Shown here piece by piece: positions 16,723 to 24,948 of a stretch of DNA of 32,311 bases; position 1 is the stretch's first letter; each line of letters starts with the position of its first letter. This stretch comes from Actinomadura sp. NBRC 104412 (GTDB lineage Bacteria; Actinomycetota; Actinomycetes; Streptosporangiales; Streptosporangiaceae): contig NZ_BSTM01000051.1 in NCBI RefSeq assembly GCF_030269515.1, forward strand, positions 1 to 32,311, written 5' to 3'. The notes under the pieces are model-generated. The model saw only the letters and a program-made list of their open reading frames with translations, had not been told where the DNA came from and made no database searches. The position numbers and the translations under genes were made by a program.

Positions 16723-17442
16723 TCAGCCGGAAGCCGTCTCGGCGGCCAGCTTGAGCAGGGCCGAGACCGTCTCGTCCGGTGCGGTGACCATGGCCTCGTG
16801 ACCCGTCCCGATGGTGAGGACCGGCCAGCCGAGCCGTTCCGCCTTCTCCCGCTGCCCGGCGAACACGTCCTTCCAGGCGGTGCAGCCCAGGTACGCGGCG
16901 GGGACGCGGTCGGCCGCGCCGGTCAGGCGCAGCGGCTGGGTGTAGGTGAGCCACGGGTGCGGGGTGAGCAGCGGCTCCAGCCAGGCCAGGTCGCCGGGGT
17001 CGGTCACCCCCAGGACCTCCAGCGAGCGCGGCGGGACCAGCCAGCCGAACCCGCGTTCGGCCACCGACTCCGCCCAGTGGTGCGCGACGTCCTCGGGCAG
17101 CAGGTCGCGGGCGCGGTCGCCGTCGCCGGGCACGAAGGCGTCCAGATGGATCCGCAGCGCGATCCGGTCGGGCAGGCGGTCGGCGACGCCGGTGACGACC
17201 TGCCCCGCGTAGCTGTGCCCGACCAGCACCACCTCACTCAGGTCTTCGACGAGGATCAGGCGGGCGATGTCCTCGATGTGGGTGTCGAGCCCGACGGCCG
17301 GGCCGATCAGGTGGGCGCGTTCACCGAGCCCGGTCAGGCTGGGGGTGTACACGGTGTGCCCGGCCTCGCGCAGCGGCCCGGCGACCCTGCGCCAGCACCA
17401 GCCGCCGTGCCAGGCGCCGTGGACGAGGACGAAGGTGGTCAT
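16723..17442 (-). CDS. Alpha/beta hydrolase (esterase/hydroxynitrile-lyase-like)
   Basis: The 239-residue protein has the oxyanion-hole motif LVHGAWHGGWCW at residues 6-17, nucleophile Ser77 in VGHSYAGQV and a late His in IGTGHEAMVTAP. This pattern is typical of small plant-esterase-like hydrolases (salicylate esterase or hydroxynitrile lyase relatives) common in bacteria. The start at 17442 overlaps the stop of the LigA-like gene (17439-17441) as ATGA, so it is translationally coupled to the ring-cleavage genes and may cleave an ester before, or an acyl group after, ring opening. No signal peptide, so cytoplasmic. The exact substrate is unknown. Confidence 0.85.
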   Translation of the reverse strand: MTTFVLVHGAWHGGWCWRRVAGPLREAGHTVYTPSLTGLGERAHLIGPAVGLDTHIEDIARLILVEDLSEVVLVGHSYAGQVVTGVADRLPDRIALRIHLDAFVPGDGDRARDLLPEDVAHHWAESVAERGFGWLVPPRSLEVLGVTDPGDLAWLEPLLTPHPWLTYTQPLRLTGAADRVPAAYLGCTAWKDVFAGQREKAERLGWPVLTIGTGHEAMVTAPDETVSALLKLAAETASG

Positions 17443-17831
17443 CGCCGGTCGTTCTCCGCTTCGCGTGCGCGCTTGGCGTAGTCGCGGGTGCGGTCGTAGG
17501 TGCCCGGCGGCACGCCCTCGCGCGCCTCCCGGTCGCGCGCGACGAACCGGCAGCCCGTCCACGCGAGCAGGGGGTGGGCTCCGGCGGCCACGCACGTGTC
17601 GATGTCGAGCGTCCGCAGGGCCTTGGACTCCTCGGGGGAGAGCCCGAACTCCTTCTCCACCGCGTCCGCGTCGTCCAGGTACCTCGCGCGCAGCGCCGGG
17701 TCGCGGAAGTCGCGCAGCAGCCGGTTGAAGTCGTAGGACCCGGGATCGGGGTAGCGGTAGTGGTGGTAGCCCTTGCCGCGGAAGACGTACCCGCCGTACT
17801 TCTGGTCCGCCGTCCTCTGGTCCGTCGTCAC
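17439..17831 (-). CDS. LigA-like small subunit of a class III extradiol dioxygenase
   Basis: The 130-residue protein contains the LigA fold: SYDFNRLLRDFRDPALRARY, then LDDADAVEKEFGLSPEESKA and LDIDTCVAAGAHPLL. In protocatechuate 4,5-dioxygenase the alpha subunit LigA closes over the active site of LigB. An additional N-terminal part (YGGYVFRGKGYHHYRYPDPG) precedes the domain. The GTG start at 17831 overlaps the upstream LigB-like stop (17828-17830) as GTGA, which strongly indicates equimolar, coupled synthesis of the two subunits. Its own stop overlaps the hydrolase start in the same way. Confidence 0.82.
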   Translation of the reverse strand: MTTDQRTADQKYGGYVFRGKGYHHYRYPDPGSYDFNRLLRDFRDPALRARYLDDADAVEKEFGLSPEESKALRTLDIDTCVAAGAHPLLAWTGCRFVARDREAREGVPPGTYDRTRDYAKRAREAENDRR

Positions 17832-18649
17832 CGTGCCGCCTCCATCGCCTCGGTCTCGGTGTCCCAGACCACGACGCCGTGGCCGTGGTGCCAGATCGGC
17901 TGGTAGGACAGCACCCGGCCGGGCCTGCGCCGTCCCATCGCGCCGAACAGCACGAACCAGGCCAGCAGCTCGCCCTCGCCCACCTCGTCGAGCTGCTCGG
18001 GGGTGAGGTCGAGAAGCGGATCGAGGTCGCCCGCCTCGATCCGGTCCAGGATCCAGCGGTCGAACCCGAACTCCGGCTCGGGGTACTTGGGCGTGCCCGG
18101 GTAGTGCGACATGCCGCCGCTGGCCAGGACCGCCACCCGCTCGTCGCGCCCGGCGACCACCTCGGCGATCGCGCGTCCCAGCGCCTCGCACCGGCGCGGC
18201 GTGGTCAGCGGCGGCAGGTACACGTTCACCAGCAGCGGCACCACCGGGATCGGGCGGTCGCCCAGCACGAACCGGAACGGCGTCGCGAACGCGTGCCCCA
18301 GCTCGGCCCGCTGCGAGTACGCCATGTCGAACCCGCGCTCGATCAGCCCCTCCACCAGCGCCGTCGCCAGCCCGGTGTGGACGGGGCGCGAGAACGGCTC
18401 GCCGCCGAACTCGCCCTCGGCGCGCGGCCCGGTGTACAGGGTGAACGTCGGCACCAGGTCAAGGGAGAAGGTCTCCAGATGGTCCGAGCCGATGATGAGC
18501 AGCGCGTCCGGCCGCGTCTCGTCCAGGATCCCGCCGAGCTCGCGCAGCGCGTCCCGGGACGCGTCGAGCTGCGTCTCGTCCTCGCCGGGGAACGACTGCA
18601 GAAGCTGCGGCGCGTGGACCCCCGCCATCGCGGCCACGACCTCGCCCAT
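17828..18649 (-). CDS. LigB-like catalytic subunit of a class III extradiol ring-cleavage dioxygenase
   Basis: The 273-residue protein fits the LigB superfamily, which uses Fe(II) to cleave catechol-type rings next to the hydroxyls. Candidate iron ligands are His12 (AGVHAP), His57 (GSDHLETF) and an acidic residue at Glu225 or Glu227 (GEGELLAW); His182 in SGGMSHYPG is the probable catalytic acid/base. GGAGGGG 4 nt upstream supports the ATG at 18649. It heads a minus-strand set with the LigA-like subunit, an alpha/beta hydrolase and a two-component system, divergent from a hydrolase and flavin monooxygenase pair. Substrate could be a protocatechuate, gallate or 2-aminophenol analogue; sequence alone does not decide. 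Confidence 0.85.
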   Translation of the reverse strand: MGEVVAAMAGVHAPQLLQSFPGEDETQLDASRDALRELGGILDETRPDALLIIGSDHLETFSLDLVPTFTLYTGPRAEGEFGGEPFSRPVHTGLATALVEGLIERGFDMAYSQRAELGHAFATPFRFVLGDRPIPVVPLLVNVYLPPLTTPRRCEALGRAIAEVVAGRDERVAVLASGGMSHYPGTPKYPEPEFGFDRWILDRIEAGDLDPLLDLTPEQLDEVGEGELLAWFVLFGAMGRRRPGRVLSYQPIWHHGHGVVVWDTETEAMEAAR

Positions 18650-18730
18650 GACCCCTCCAAGATGTCGTGTGTCACCGGCACGGTAAGCGGGGGCGTGATT
18701 CCCGGCCCATTGGCTGTCGGACCTGACTTG

Positions 18731-18750
18731 CCTACGTCATTCGTCGTAGG
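18731..18750. promoter_or_regulatory. Inverted repeat in the divergent region between ring-cleavage and monooxygenase genes
   Basis: CCTACG (18731-18736) and CGTAGG (18745-18750) flank TCATTCGT. The site lies in the 262-nt region between the LigB-like start (18649) and the TTG of the hydrolase (18912), where a shared operator for the two divergent catabolic operons would be expected. TTGATG at 18848-18853 is a possible plus-strand -35 without a clear -10. Confidence 0.35.
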
Positions 18751-18911
18751 GCCGCTGCCTCCCGGATCGCCCCTAGCGCCGCCCGCGACCCTTTCCAAGG
18801 CGGCTTCCAGGACACGGAATCCAGGGTTGATCTCGCCCAGACACGACTTGATGCTGAGTAAGACCGACATATCGCTCGCCTGTGCAGGTACTTCCGAGAG
18901 AGGCGATCAGG

Positions 18912-19736
18912 TTGTCCAACGTCACTGCCGACGGCGAACGGGCCACGTCCGCGGGGCCGGTGAGCCGCACCCTGGAGTTCCCCGGCGGCTCCATCCAGTA
19001 CTTCCGCGAAGGCCAGGGAAGACCGCTGCTGTTCCTGCACGCCGCCGGAGGAGCGGGGGTGTGGCACGAGTTCCTGGAGCGGCTGTCGGCCGGCTTCGAC
19101 GTGGTGGCGCCCGCGCACCCCGGCTTCGGGCCCTCCGACGAGCTGCCCGAGGTCGAGGACATCGACGACCTCGTCTACCACTACATCGACGTCATCGACC
19201 GGCTCGGGCTCGACCGCCCGCACGTCGTCGGCGGCTCGTTCGGCGGCTGGGTCGCCGCCGAGCTGGCCGTCGCCGCGCCGCACAAGATCGGCTCACTGAC
19301 CCTGCTGGGCGCGGTGGGGCTGCGCATCCCCGAGCACCCCGTCACCGACCTGTTCTTCCTCAAGCCGCACGAGATCCCCCCGGTGCTGTTCTCCGACCTC
19401 GCCAAGGCCGCGGAGATGTTCCCGCCCGGCGAGCCCGACATCGACACGATCCTGGCCGCCTACAAGGACCAGACCGCGCTGGCCCGCTTCGGCTGGGTGC
19501 CGTTCCTCAACAACCCCAAGCTGGAGCGGAGGCTGAAGAGGATCACCGCGCCCACCCTGGTGGCGTGGGCGGAGAAGGACGCGCTCGTCCCCATCGAGCA
19601 CGGCCGCCGGTACGCCGAGCGCATCCCGGGCGCCCGTTTCGAGGTCGTGGACGACTGCGGCCACGCCATGTACTTCGAGCGCCCCGCGGAGTTCGCCGAC
19701 GTCGTCATGGGTTTCCTGAGCGGAGTGAGCAGATGA
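18912..19736 (+). CDS. Alpha/beta hydrolase (meta-cleavage-product-hydrolase-like)
   Basis: With the TTG start at 18912 the protein has 274 residues. It shows the oxyanion segment LLFLHAAGGAG (39-49), nucleophile Ser109 in VGGSFGGW, acid Asp223 in WAEKDALVP and His251 in DDCGHAMYFE, an intact triad. Overall it resembles C-C bond hydrolases of ring-fission products and related esterases. GAGAGAGG 8 nt before the TTG favours this start; a GTG at 18882 gives ten more residues but has no ribosome site. The stop overlaps the flavin monooxygenase start as ATGA, so both are made together. Divergent from the dioxygenase operon, it may act in the same pathway. Confidence 0.83.
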   Translation: MSNVTADGERATSAGPVSRTLEFPGGSIQYFREGQGRPLLFLHAAGGAGVWHEFLERLSAGFDVVAPAHPGFGPSDELPEVEDIDDLVYHYIDVIDRLGLDRPHVVGGSFGGWVAAELAVAAPHKIGSLTLLGAVGLRIPEHPVTDLFFLKPHEIPPVLFSDLAKAAEMFPPGEPDIDTILAAYKDQTALARFGWVPFLNNPKLERRLKRITAPTLVAWAEKDALVPIEHGRRYAERIPGARFEVVDDCGHAMYFERPAEFADVVMGFLSGVSR

Positions 19737-20896
19737 GGTTCGTGTTCTTCCACCTGATGCCCTACCCCTACCTGCCGGACGACTTCGACGAGAACCACAG
19801 GTCGCCCTCGCTGACGTTCCCGAGCAAGTACTTCGACCCCCAGCTCGGCCGCAGGCTCTACCATCGCTACCTGGACGAGCTGGAGTACGCCGAGACGCTG
19901 GGCTTCGACGGGATCGCGGTCAACGAGCACCACCAGACCGCCTACGGGCTGATGCCCTCGCCGAACCTCATGGCGGCGGCGCTGGCCCGGCGCACCGAAC
20001 GGGCGCAGATCATGGTGCTGGGCAACGCGATCGGCATCCGCGGCAACCCGCTGCGGGTGGCCGAGGAGATCGCGATGCTGGACCATCTGACCGACGGCAG
20101 GATCGTGTCGGGCTTCGTCCGCGGCATCGGCTGGGAGTACTTCGCGCACAGCATCAACCCGACCAGGTCCCGCAGCCGGTTCAACGAGGCGCACGACCTG
20201 ATCATCAAGGCGTGGACGTCCGACGACGTGTTCCAGTGGTACGGCGAGAACTACGAGTACCGCTACGTCAACCTCTGGCCCAAGCCGCTCCAGCGCCCGC
20301 ACCCGCCGATCTACATCCCCGGCGCGGGCAGCACCGAGACGATGAAATTCGTGGCCGAGCACGGGTACACCTACATGTCGGTCTACGCCCCCAGCAGGGT
20401 CGTCAAGATGTGGTTCGACGGCTACCGCGCCGCGGCGGAGGAGGCGGGCGTGCCGCCCGACCCCGAGAGAATCGGCTTCTCGCTCCCGGTCTATGTCGCC
20501 GAGACCGACGAGCAGGCCCACCGCGAGGCGAAGCAGTATTTGGAGTGGCTGTTCCTGAAGGGCCTCAAGCAGGGCAGCGAGATCGTCTCCCCGCCCGGCT
20601 ACATGAGCCAGGGCTCGATGCGGGGGATCCTCAAGGCGGGCCTGAAGCCCTTCGCCGAACTGTCCTACGAGGAACTGCTCGCGCAGGGGTACGCCGTCGT
20701 CGGCAGCCCGCAAAGCGTGACCGAGCGGTTCGGCGAGCTGCACGAGCAGCTCGGCTTCGGGCAGCTCATCGCCCTCATGAGCATCGGGAACGCCCCGCAC
20801 GAGCACACCAAGCGGAGCATGGAGCTGTTCGCGTCCGAGGTCATGCCCGCGCTTCGCCCCCTGGGCGTGGCCAGCACGGCGGGCGCGGCCTCCTAG
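19733..20896 (+). CDS. Luciferase-like (LLM class) flavin-dependent monooxygenase
   Basis: The 387-residue protein belongs to the bacterial-luciferase fold family, which uses reduced FMN or F420: the start MRFVFFHLMPYPYLP, YAETLGFDGIAVNEHHQT, ILDHLTDGR-like segment (MLDHLTDGRIVSGFVRG) and PLQRPHPPIYIPGAGS are characteristic. The family includes alkanesulfonate, nitrilotriacetate and limonene-type monooxygenases, so the reaction is probably oxygenation of an organic substrate, needing a separate flavin reductase that is not seen here. The ATG at 19733 overlaps the hydrolase stop. A bidirectional terminator hairpin follows the TAG. Whether it uses FMN or F420 cannot be told by eye. Confidence 0.87.
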   Translation: MRFVFFHLMPYPYLPDDFDENHRSPSLTFPSKYFDPQLGRRLYHRYLDELEYAETLGFDGIAVNEHHQTAYGLMPSPNLMAAALARRTERAQIMVLGNAIGIRGNPLRVAEEIAMLDHLTDGRIVSGFVRGIGWEYFAHSINPTRSRSRFNEAHDLIIKAWTSDDVFQWYGENYEYRYVNLWPKPLQRPHPPIYIPGAGSTETMKFVAEHGYTYMSVYAPSRVVKMWFDGYRAAAEEAGVPPDPERIGFSLPVYVAETDEQAHREAKQYLEWLFLKGLKQGSEIVSPPGYMSQGSMRGILKAGLKPFAELSYEELLAQGYAVVGSPQSVTERFGELHEQLGFGQLIALMSIGNAPHEHTKRSMELFASEVMPALRPLGVASTAGAAS

Positions 20897-20904
20897 CCGG
20901 ATCC

Positions 20905-20944
20905 GCGGCCCGGCACGTGCCGTCATGGCGGCGTGCCGGGCCGC
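20905..20944. terminator. Bidirectional terminator hairpin between convergent genes
   Basis: GCGGCCCGGCACG (20905-20917) and CGTGCCGGGCCGC (20932-20944) form a perfect 13-bp stem with a 14-nt loop. It lies in the 69-nt gap between the monooxygenase stop (20896) and the CapA stop (20966), so it can end transcription from both sides. Confidence 0.75.
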
Positions 20945-20965
20945 CGACCCGGGGCGTGCCCCGTC

Positions 20966-22072
20966 TCAGGCGAGGGACAGCAGGCCGTCGGGATCCCGGG
21001 TGACGCGGGTGCCGAACGCGCGGCTGCTCCCCTCCAGGGTCTGGCGGAGCCAGGCGATGTCCTCGTCGCCGGGGCGGCGCAGGGACATCTTCCCGGCCTG
21101 CATCGGGGCCATCCGCAGGGAGGCCGGTTCGCCGGTCCCGGGGGCGAAGGTGGCCAGGTAGAGCAGCCGGAGGTCGTCGCGGAACCCCTCGTACCCGCCG
21201 ATCCCCTCGTAGTCGTTGATGAGGTCGCCGCAGCCGTACAGGATCGGCTTGCCCCGGTACACCTCGATCGGGCGGGGATGGTGCGAGGAATGGCCGTGGA
21301 CGACGTCCACCCCGCCGTCGATGAGCGCGTGCGCGAAGCGGACCTGGTCGCGGGGGACGTGGTGACCCCAGTTCGAGCCCCAGTGGATCGAGGCGATCGC
21401 GATGTCGCCCGGCCGCTTCACGCGCTTGACGTGGTCGAGGAGGCGGGCGGCCTCGGCGGCGGAGGGCTCGGGGACGAACGCGACCCCGGCCCGGTCCCCG
21501 GTGGCCGCCCAGGACGGATCGACCCCGCTGGAGGGCATCCCGAAGGCGAACACCAGCACCCGGCCGCCCTCGACAGGGACGATGGCGGGCGCGGCGGCGG
21601 CCCTCGCGTCCCGGCCCGCGCCCGCCGTCCGCAGACCGGCGGAGTCCAGGGCGTCGAGCGTGTCGTGCAGGCCCTGGAGGTCGAAGTCCAGGACGTGGTT
21701 GTTGGCCAGGACGCACACGTCGGGCCGGGCGGCGGCCAGGCAGGGCAGGTTGGCGGGGTTCATCCGGTAGTGGATCTCCTTGCCGGGGGCGAACCGGCCG
21801 TCCCGCGTGACGCTGGTCTCCAGGTTCAGCACGAGGGCGTCGGGAGCGGACTCCCGCAGCACCGCCAGGGCGTCGCCCCAAGGCCAGTCGAAGGGAACCG
21901 GTTTCGGAAGGGGGCCGTTCGCCTCCACGGCCAGCGAGACGTACTCGCGGGCGTCCCGCACCGACGGCTCGCGCAGCACCGGGTCGCCGGGATGCGGAAG
22001 GATCTGGTCCACACCACGGCCGAGCATGACGTCCCCGCAGAGCGCCAACGTCACCGACCCCATGGTTCCCAT
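20966..22072 (-). CDS. CapA-family (poly-gamma-glutamate-type metallophosphatase) protein
   Basis: The 368-residue protein has the CapA/PgsA motifs of a calcineurin-like metal site: LALCGDVMLGRGVD, NLETSVT, LANNHVLDF, IHWGSNWGHH and GHSSHHPRPIEVY. Known CapA proteins take part in poly-gamma-glutamate synthesis or export, but many homologues without a membrane anchor, like this one, have no assigned function. No signal peptide or membrane helix is seen. The start at 22072 has GGGAGG 12 nt upstream; the Met three codons later (22063) is an alternative. It is 23 nt downstream of the MDR oxidoreductase gene and probably co-transcribed. A capsule role is doubtful given the catabolic neighbours. 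Confidence 0.83.
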   Translation of the reverse strand: MGTMGSVTLALCGDVMLGRGVDQILPHPGDPVLREPSVRDAREYVSLAVEANGPLPKPVPFDWPWGDALAVLRESAPDALVLNLETSVTRDGRFAPGKEIHYRMNPANLPCLAAARPDVCVLANNHVLDFDLQGLHDTLDALDSAGLRTAGAGRDARAAAAPAIVPVEGGRVLVFAFGMPSSGVDPSWAATGDRAGVAFVPEPSAAEAARLLDHVKRVKRPGDIAIASIHWGSNWGHHVPRDQVRFAHALIDGGVDVVHGHSSHHPRPIEVYRGKPILYGCGDLINDYEGIGGYEGFRDDLRLLYLATFAPGTGEPASLRMAPMQAGKMSLRRPGDEDIAWLRQTLEGSSRAFGTRVTRDPDGLLSLA

Positions 22073-22095
22073 GCCGGCACCGGCCTCCCAGCCGC

Positions 22096-23016
22096 TCAGG
22101 GAACCAGGACGATCTTGCCCCGGGTGTGCCGCCTCTCCAGCTCCCGGAAGGCGTCCTGGACCTTCTCCAGCGGGTAGGTCCGGGCGATCGGGACCTCCAG
22201 CCGCCCGGCGGCGATGGCCGCCGCCAGCTCGGCCAGCACCTTCGCGCTGGCCGCCGCGGCGGTGCCCTCGCCCTTGACGCCGTGCTCGGCCACCGCCGCG
22301 AAGTCGATGATCGTGTTGATCCGTTCCGGGGCGACCCCGAGATCGAGGGCGAGCCGCACGTAGCCCCGCCCGAAGGTGTCGATGAAGGCGTCCACCCGTC
22401 CGCCCGCGGCCTCCCGGATCCGGTCGGCGACGCCGTCGCCGTAGGCGAGGGGACGGATGCCGTGCCCGGCCAGCCAGCCGTGGTTGCGCTCGCCCGCCAG
22501 CCCGATCACGTCGGCGCCGGCGTTGCGCGCGAGCTGCACCGCGATCGAGCCGACGCCGCCCGCCGCGCCCGACACCACCACGGTGTCGCCCTCGCCGGCC
22601 CCCACCGCGCGGACCGCCGCGTACGCTGCCGTCCCCGCGATGAACAGGGCGCCCCCGGCCTCCCACGGCACGTTCCCGGGTTTGGGTGTCAGGTTGCCGG
22701 CGGGGACGGCGACGTACTCGGCGTGGCTGGCCCGGTCGTGCGTGAAACCGATCAGCTCGTCGCCCACGGTCGCGCCCTCGACGCCCTCGCCGATCTCCTC
22801 GGCCACCCCCGCCAGGTCGCTGCCCTGTCCCGAGGGGAACGTCGCGGGCCAGCGCTGGTGCAGCAGGCCCTCGCGGATCGACGACTCACCCGGGTTGATC
22901 CCCGCGGCCTTCACCCTGATCAACACCTGCCCCGGGCGGGGCACGGGACGTTCCACCTCCACGACCCGCAGGACGTCGATCCCGCCGTACCCGTTGAACC
23001 TGACCGCCTTCGGCAT
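22096..23016 (-). CDS. NADP-dependent MDR oxidoreductase (quinone-oxidoreductase-like)
   Basis: The 306-residue protein is a zinc-free medium-chain dehydrogenase/reductase: GroES-like N-terminal half (MPKAVRFNGYGGIDVLRVVE, VKAAGINPGESSIREG, GQGSDLAGVAEEIGEGV) and Rossmann domain with SGAAGGVGSIAVQLARNAGA (about residues 148-167). The end RRHTRGKIVLVP is typical of the quinone oxidoreductase subgroup, which reduces quinones or enones with NADPH. The zinc-binding Cys residues of alcohol dehydrogenases are absent. AAGGGG 6 nt before the ATG supports the start. It may belong to the end of the UGSC operon, separated from the dehydratase by a 249-nt stretch with a transporter remnant. Confidence 0.87.
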   Translation of the reverse strand: MPKAVRFNGYGGIDVLRVVEVERPVPRPGQVLIRVKAAGINPGESSIREGLLHQRWPATFPSGQGSDLAGVAEEIGEGVEGATVGDELIGFTHDRASHAEYVAVPAGNLTPKPGNVPWEAGGALFIAGTAAYAAVRAVGAGEGDTVVVSGAAGGVGSIAVQLARNAGADVIGLAGERNHGWLAGHGIRPLAYGDGVADRIREAAGGRVDAFIDTFGRGYVRLALDLGVAPERINTIIDFAAVAEHGVKGEGTAAAASAKVLAELAAAIAAGRLEVPIARTYPLEKVQDAFRELERRHTRGKIVLVP

Positions 23017-23090
23017 GCGCGTCCCCTTCCGTCCGTCTGGACGTTCACCTACCCATCACCGGCCACCTGGAGGTAGCGCGCCGCCCATGA

Positions 23091-23270
23091 CTGCACCATC
23101 CAGGGACGGCTGCACCATCCGGGGGCGACCGGCTCCACCGTGCGCTCCGGCGGCATCGTCGGCGTGCTCGCGGTGGCGGGCATCACCGCCGCGCTCATGA
23201 ACAGGCCGAGGGTGACGCCGCTCGCCCAGCCCCAGTCCGCGCCCTTGGTCACGCCGAGCAGTCGGTCAGC
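23091..23270 (-). pseudogene. Probable remnant of an MFS drug/proton antiporter (DHA2-type) gene
   Basis: On the minus strand the frame through 23252 reads DRLLGVTKGADWGWASGVTL and then GLFMSAAVMPATA, followed by PERTVEPVAP. In DHA2/EmrB-type transporters a segment like LxxVTxGxxWGWxSPxTLGLF is followed by a helix and ERRxxEPVLP, in the same order and spacing. Only about 50 residues are recognisable; no start, no other helices. It occupies part of the 23017-23265 gap, overlaps the end of the dehydratase gene and is most simply a decayed fragment. An 11-bp direct repeat, CTGCACCATCC at 23091-23101 and 23110-23120, lies at its end. Confidence 0.4.
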
Positions 23271-24948
23271 CTCCCAGCGTGGCGCCGCGTCCGAGGGGGC
23301 CGACGGTACGCGCGTACACCGACAGCCAGCCGCAGCCGGCCGGAGGAGCGGTGTCGGGCAGGGCCGCGCGGCGCTCGGCCAGCTCCGCCTCGGTCACCTC
23401 CAGGTCGATGGACCGGGTGTCCAGGTCGATGGCGATGACGTCGCCGTCCCTGACCAGCCCGAGCGGGCCGCCGACGGCGCCCTCCGGGCTCACCTCGGCC
23501 ACCACCAGTCCCCGGTTGACCAGCCCGGACATCTGCCCGTCGGTGACGAACGCGACCTTGTCCCCCAGGCCCGCGCCGTCGAGGGCGAACACGAACGCCG
23601 AGGTCAGCCCCATGCCGGGAGAGCCGCGCAGGCCCAGCCCGGTCAGCACCACGACCTGGCCGGGCCGGACCTCGCCGCCGCGGATCCCCTCCAGCCCCTC
23701 CTCGCGGGAGCGGAACACCTTGGCCGGGCCGCGGAAACGGCGCACGCCGTCGTCGGCGACCGTGCGCTTGGCCACGCCGCCGTCCGGGGCGAGCGACCCG
23801 CGCACCACCACGATGCCGGGGTGACGCGCGAAGGGCCTGTCCAGCGGGCGGATCACCGCGGACTCCACCGGGGTGAACGACGCGACGGCCTCGCCGACCG
23901 GCACGCCCGCCACCGTGGGCCGGTCGAGGTCGAGCAGGGGGGCCAGCCGGTGCATGAGGCCCAGCGCGCCGCCCGCCGCCTCGAACTCGGCGATGCCGTG
24001 GTCGCCGTTCGGCTTCACCGCGCTCAGCAGCGGCACCTTCGGCGCGAACTCCTCGAACAGCGCGTAGACGTCCACGTCGCATCCCGCCTCGACCGCCACG
24101 GCCTGGAGGTGCTTGAGCGTGTTGACCGAGCCGCTGATCGCCAGCATCGCGATGACCGCGTCCCGGAACGCCCCGGCGCACAGGATGTCGCGCGGCCGGA
24201 CGTCCTCCCCGACCAGCTCGACGACGCGCCGCCCGGCGGCGGCCACGGTCTCCCACATCTTCGGGCTGTTCGCCCGCACCGGGGTGCTGCCCGGCAGCGC
24301 CATGCCCAGCGCCTCGGCGGCGATGTGCATGGAGTTGGCCGTGCCCATGCCCGCGCACACGCCGGGCCCGGTCACCGCGCAGGCGCTCATCTCCGCCAGG
24401 TCGTCGACGGTCATCCGCCCGGTGGCGACGTGGCCGGCGTAGCGGAACACGTCCTCGAAGTCGACCTCCTCGCCCCGGAAGACGCCGGACGGCTGGTACC
24501 CGCACGACACCACGACCGTCGGCAGGTTGAGCCGCCCGGCCGCCATCAGATGCGCGGGCGTGGTCTTGTCGCACGACGACAGGCACACCATGCCGTCCAG
24601 CAGCGCGCCCTCCGCCGCCACCTCGATATCGCTGACGATCAGGTCGCGGCTGGGCAGGATGTACCGGCCCGCCGCCCCGGCGCTGGTGATCGCGTCGCTC
24701 GGCGCGGCCGTGCGCACCTCGAACCCGATGCCGCCGGCGTCGCGGATCGCCTGCTTCAGCGGCCCGACGAGACCGTCCAGATGGCTGAAGCAGCTCGCCA
24801 GGTCCGAGGAGCTGTTGACGATGGCGATCTTGGGCTTCTCCATGTCCTCCGGGGTGAGGCCGAGCGCCGTCCACTGCGCCCGGCGCATCGCCCACGGGGT
24901 GCTGCCCGGCGCGAAGTTGGAGCGCAGGGGCCTGCGCCGCCCGGTCAT
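23266..24948 (-). CDS. IlvD/Edd-family Fe-S dehydratase
   Basis: The 560-residue protein is a member of the dihydroxy-acid/sugar-acid dehydratase family, which removes water from a 2,3-dihydroxy acid using an Fe-S cluster and Mg. Three cluster cysteines are visible: Cys53 (SDLASCFSHL), Cys126 (LSSCDKTTPA) and Cys198 (TGPGVCAGMGTANSM). The later VTDGQMSG motif is also present. Placed in a catabolic operon far from other valine/isoleucine genes, it is more likely a dehydratase for a pathway-specific acid than the biosynthetic IlvD. The ATG at 24948 overlaps the FAD oxidoreductase stop (24945-24947) as ATGA. The reading frame is open upstream without meaning. Last firm member of the UGSC operon core. 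Confidence 0.9.
   Translation of the reverse strand: MTGRRRPLRSNFAPGSTPWAMRRAQWTALGLTPEDMEKPKIAIVNSSSDLASCFSHLDGLVGPLKQAIRDAGGIGFEVRTAAPSDAITSAGAAGRYILPSRDLIVSDIEVAAEGALLDGMVCLSSCDKTTPAHLMAAGRLNLPTVVVSCGYQPSGVFRGEEVDFEDVFRYAGHVATGRMTVDDLAEMSACAVTGPGVCAGMGTANSMHIAAEALGMALPGSTPVRANSPKMWETVAAAGRRVVELVGEDVRPRDILCAGAFRDAVIAMLAISGSVNTLKHLQAVAVEAGCDVDVYALFEEFAPKVPLLSAVKPNGDHGIAEFEAAGGALGLMHRLAPLLDLDRPTVAGVPVGEAVASFTPVESAVIRPLDRPFARHPGIVVVRGSLAPDGGVAKRTVADDGVRRFRGPAKVFRSREEGLEGIRGGEVRPGQVVVLTGLGLRGSPGMGLTSAFVFALDGAGLGDKVAFVTDGQMSGLVNRGLVVAEVSPEGAVGGPLGLVRDGDVIAIDLDTRSIDLEVTEAELAERRAALPDTAPPAGCGWLSVYARTVGPLGRGATLGG

Noticed and set aside
17879..20896. A 1005-codon open frame on the plus strand
   Set aside because: Only the part from 19733 (flavin monooxygenase) is real. 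Upstream it is antisense to the LigB-like gene and out of frame with the hydrolase.
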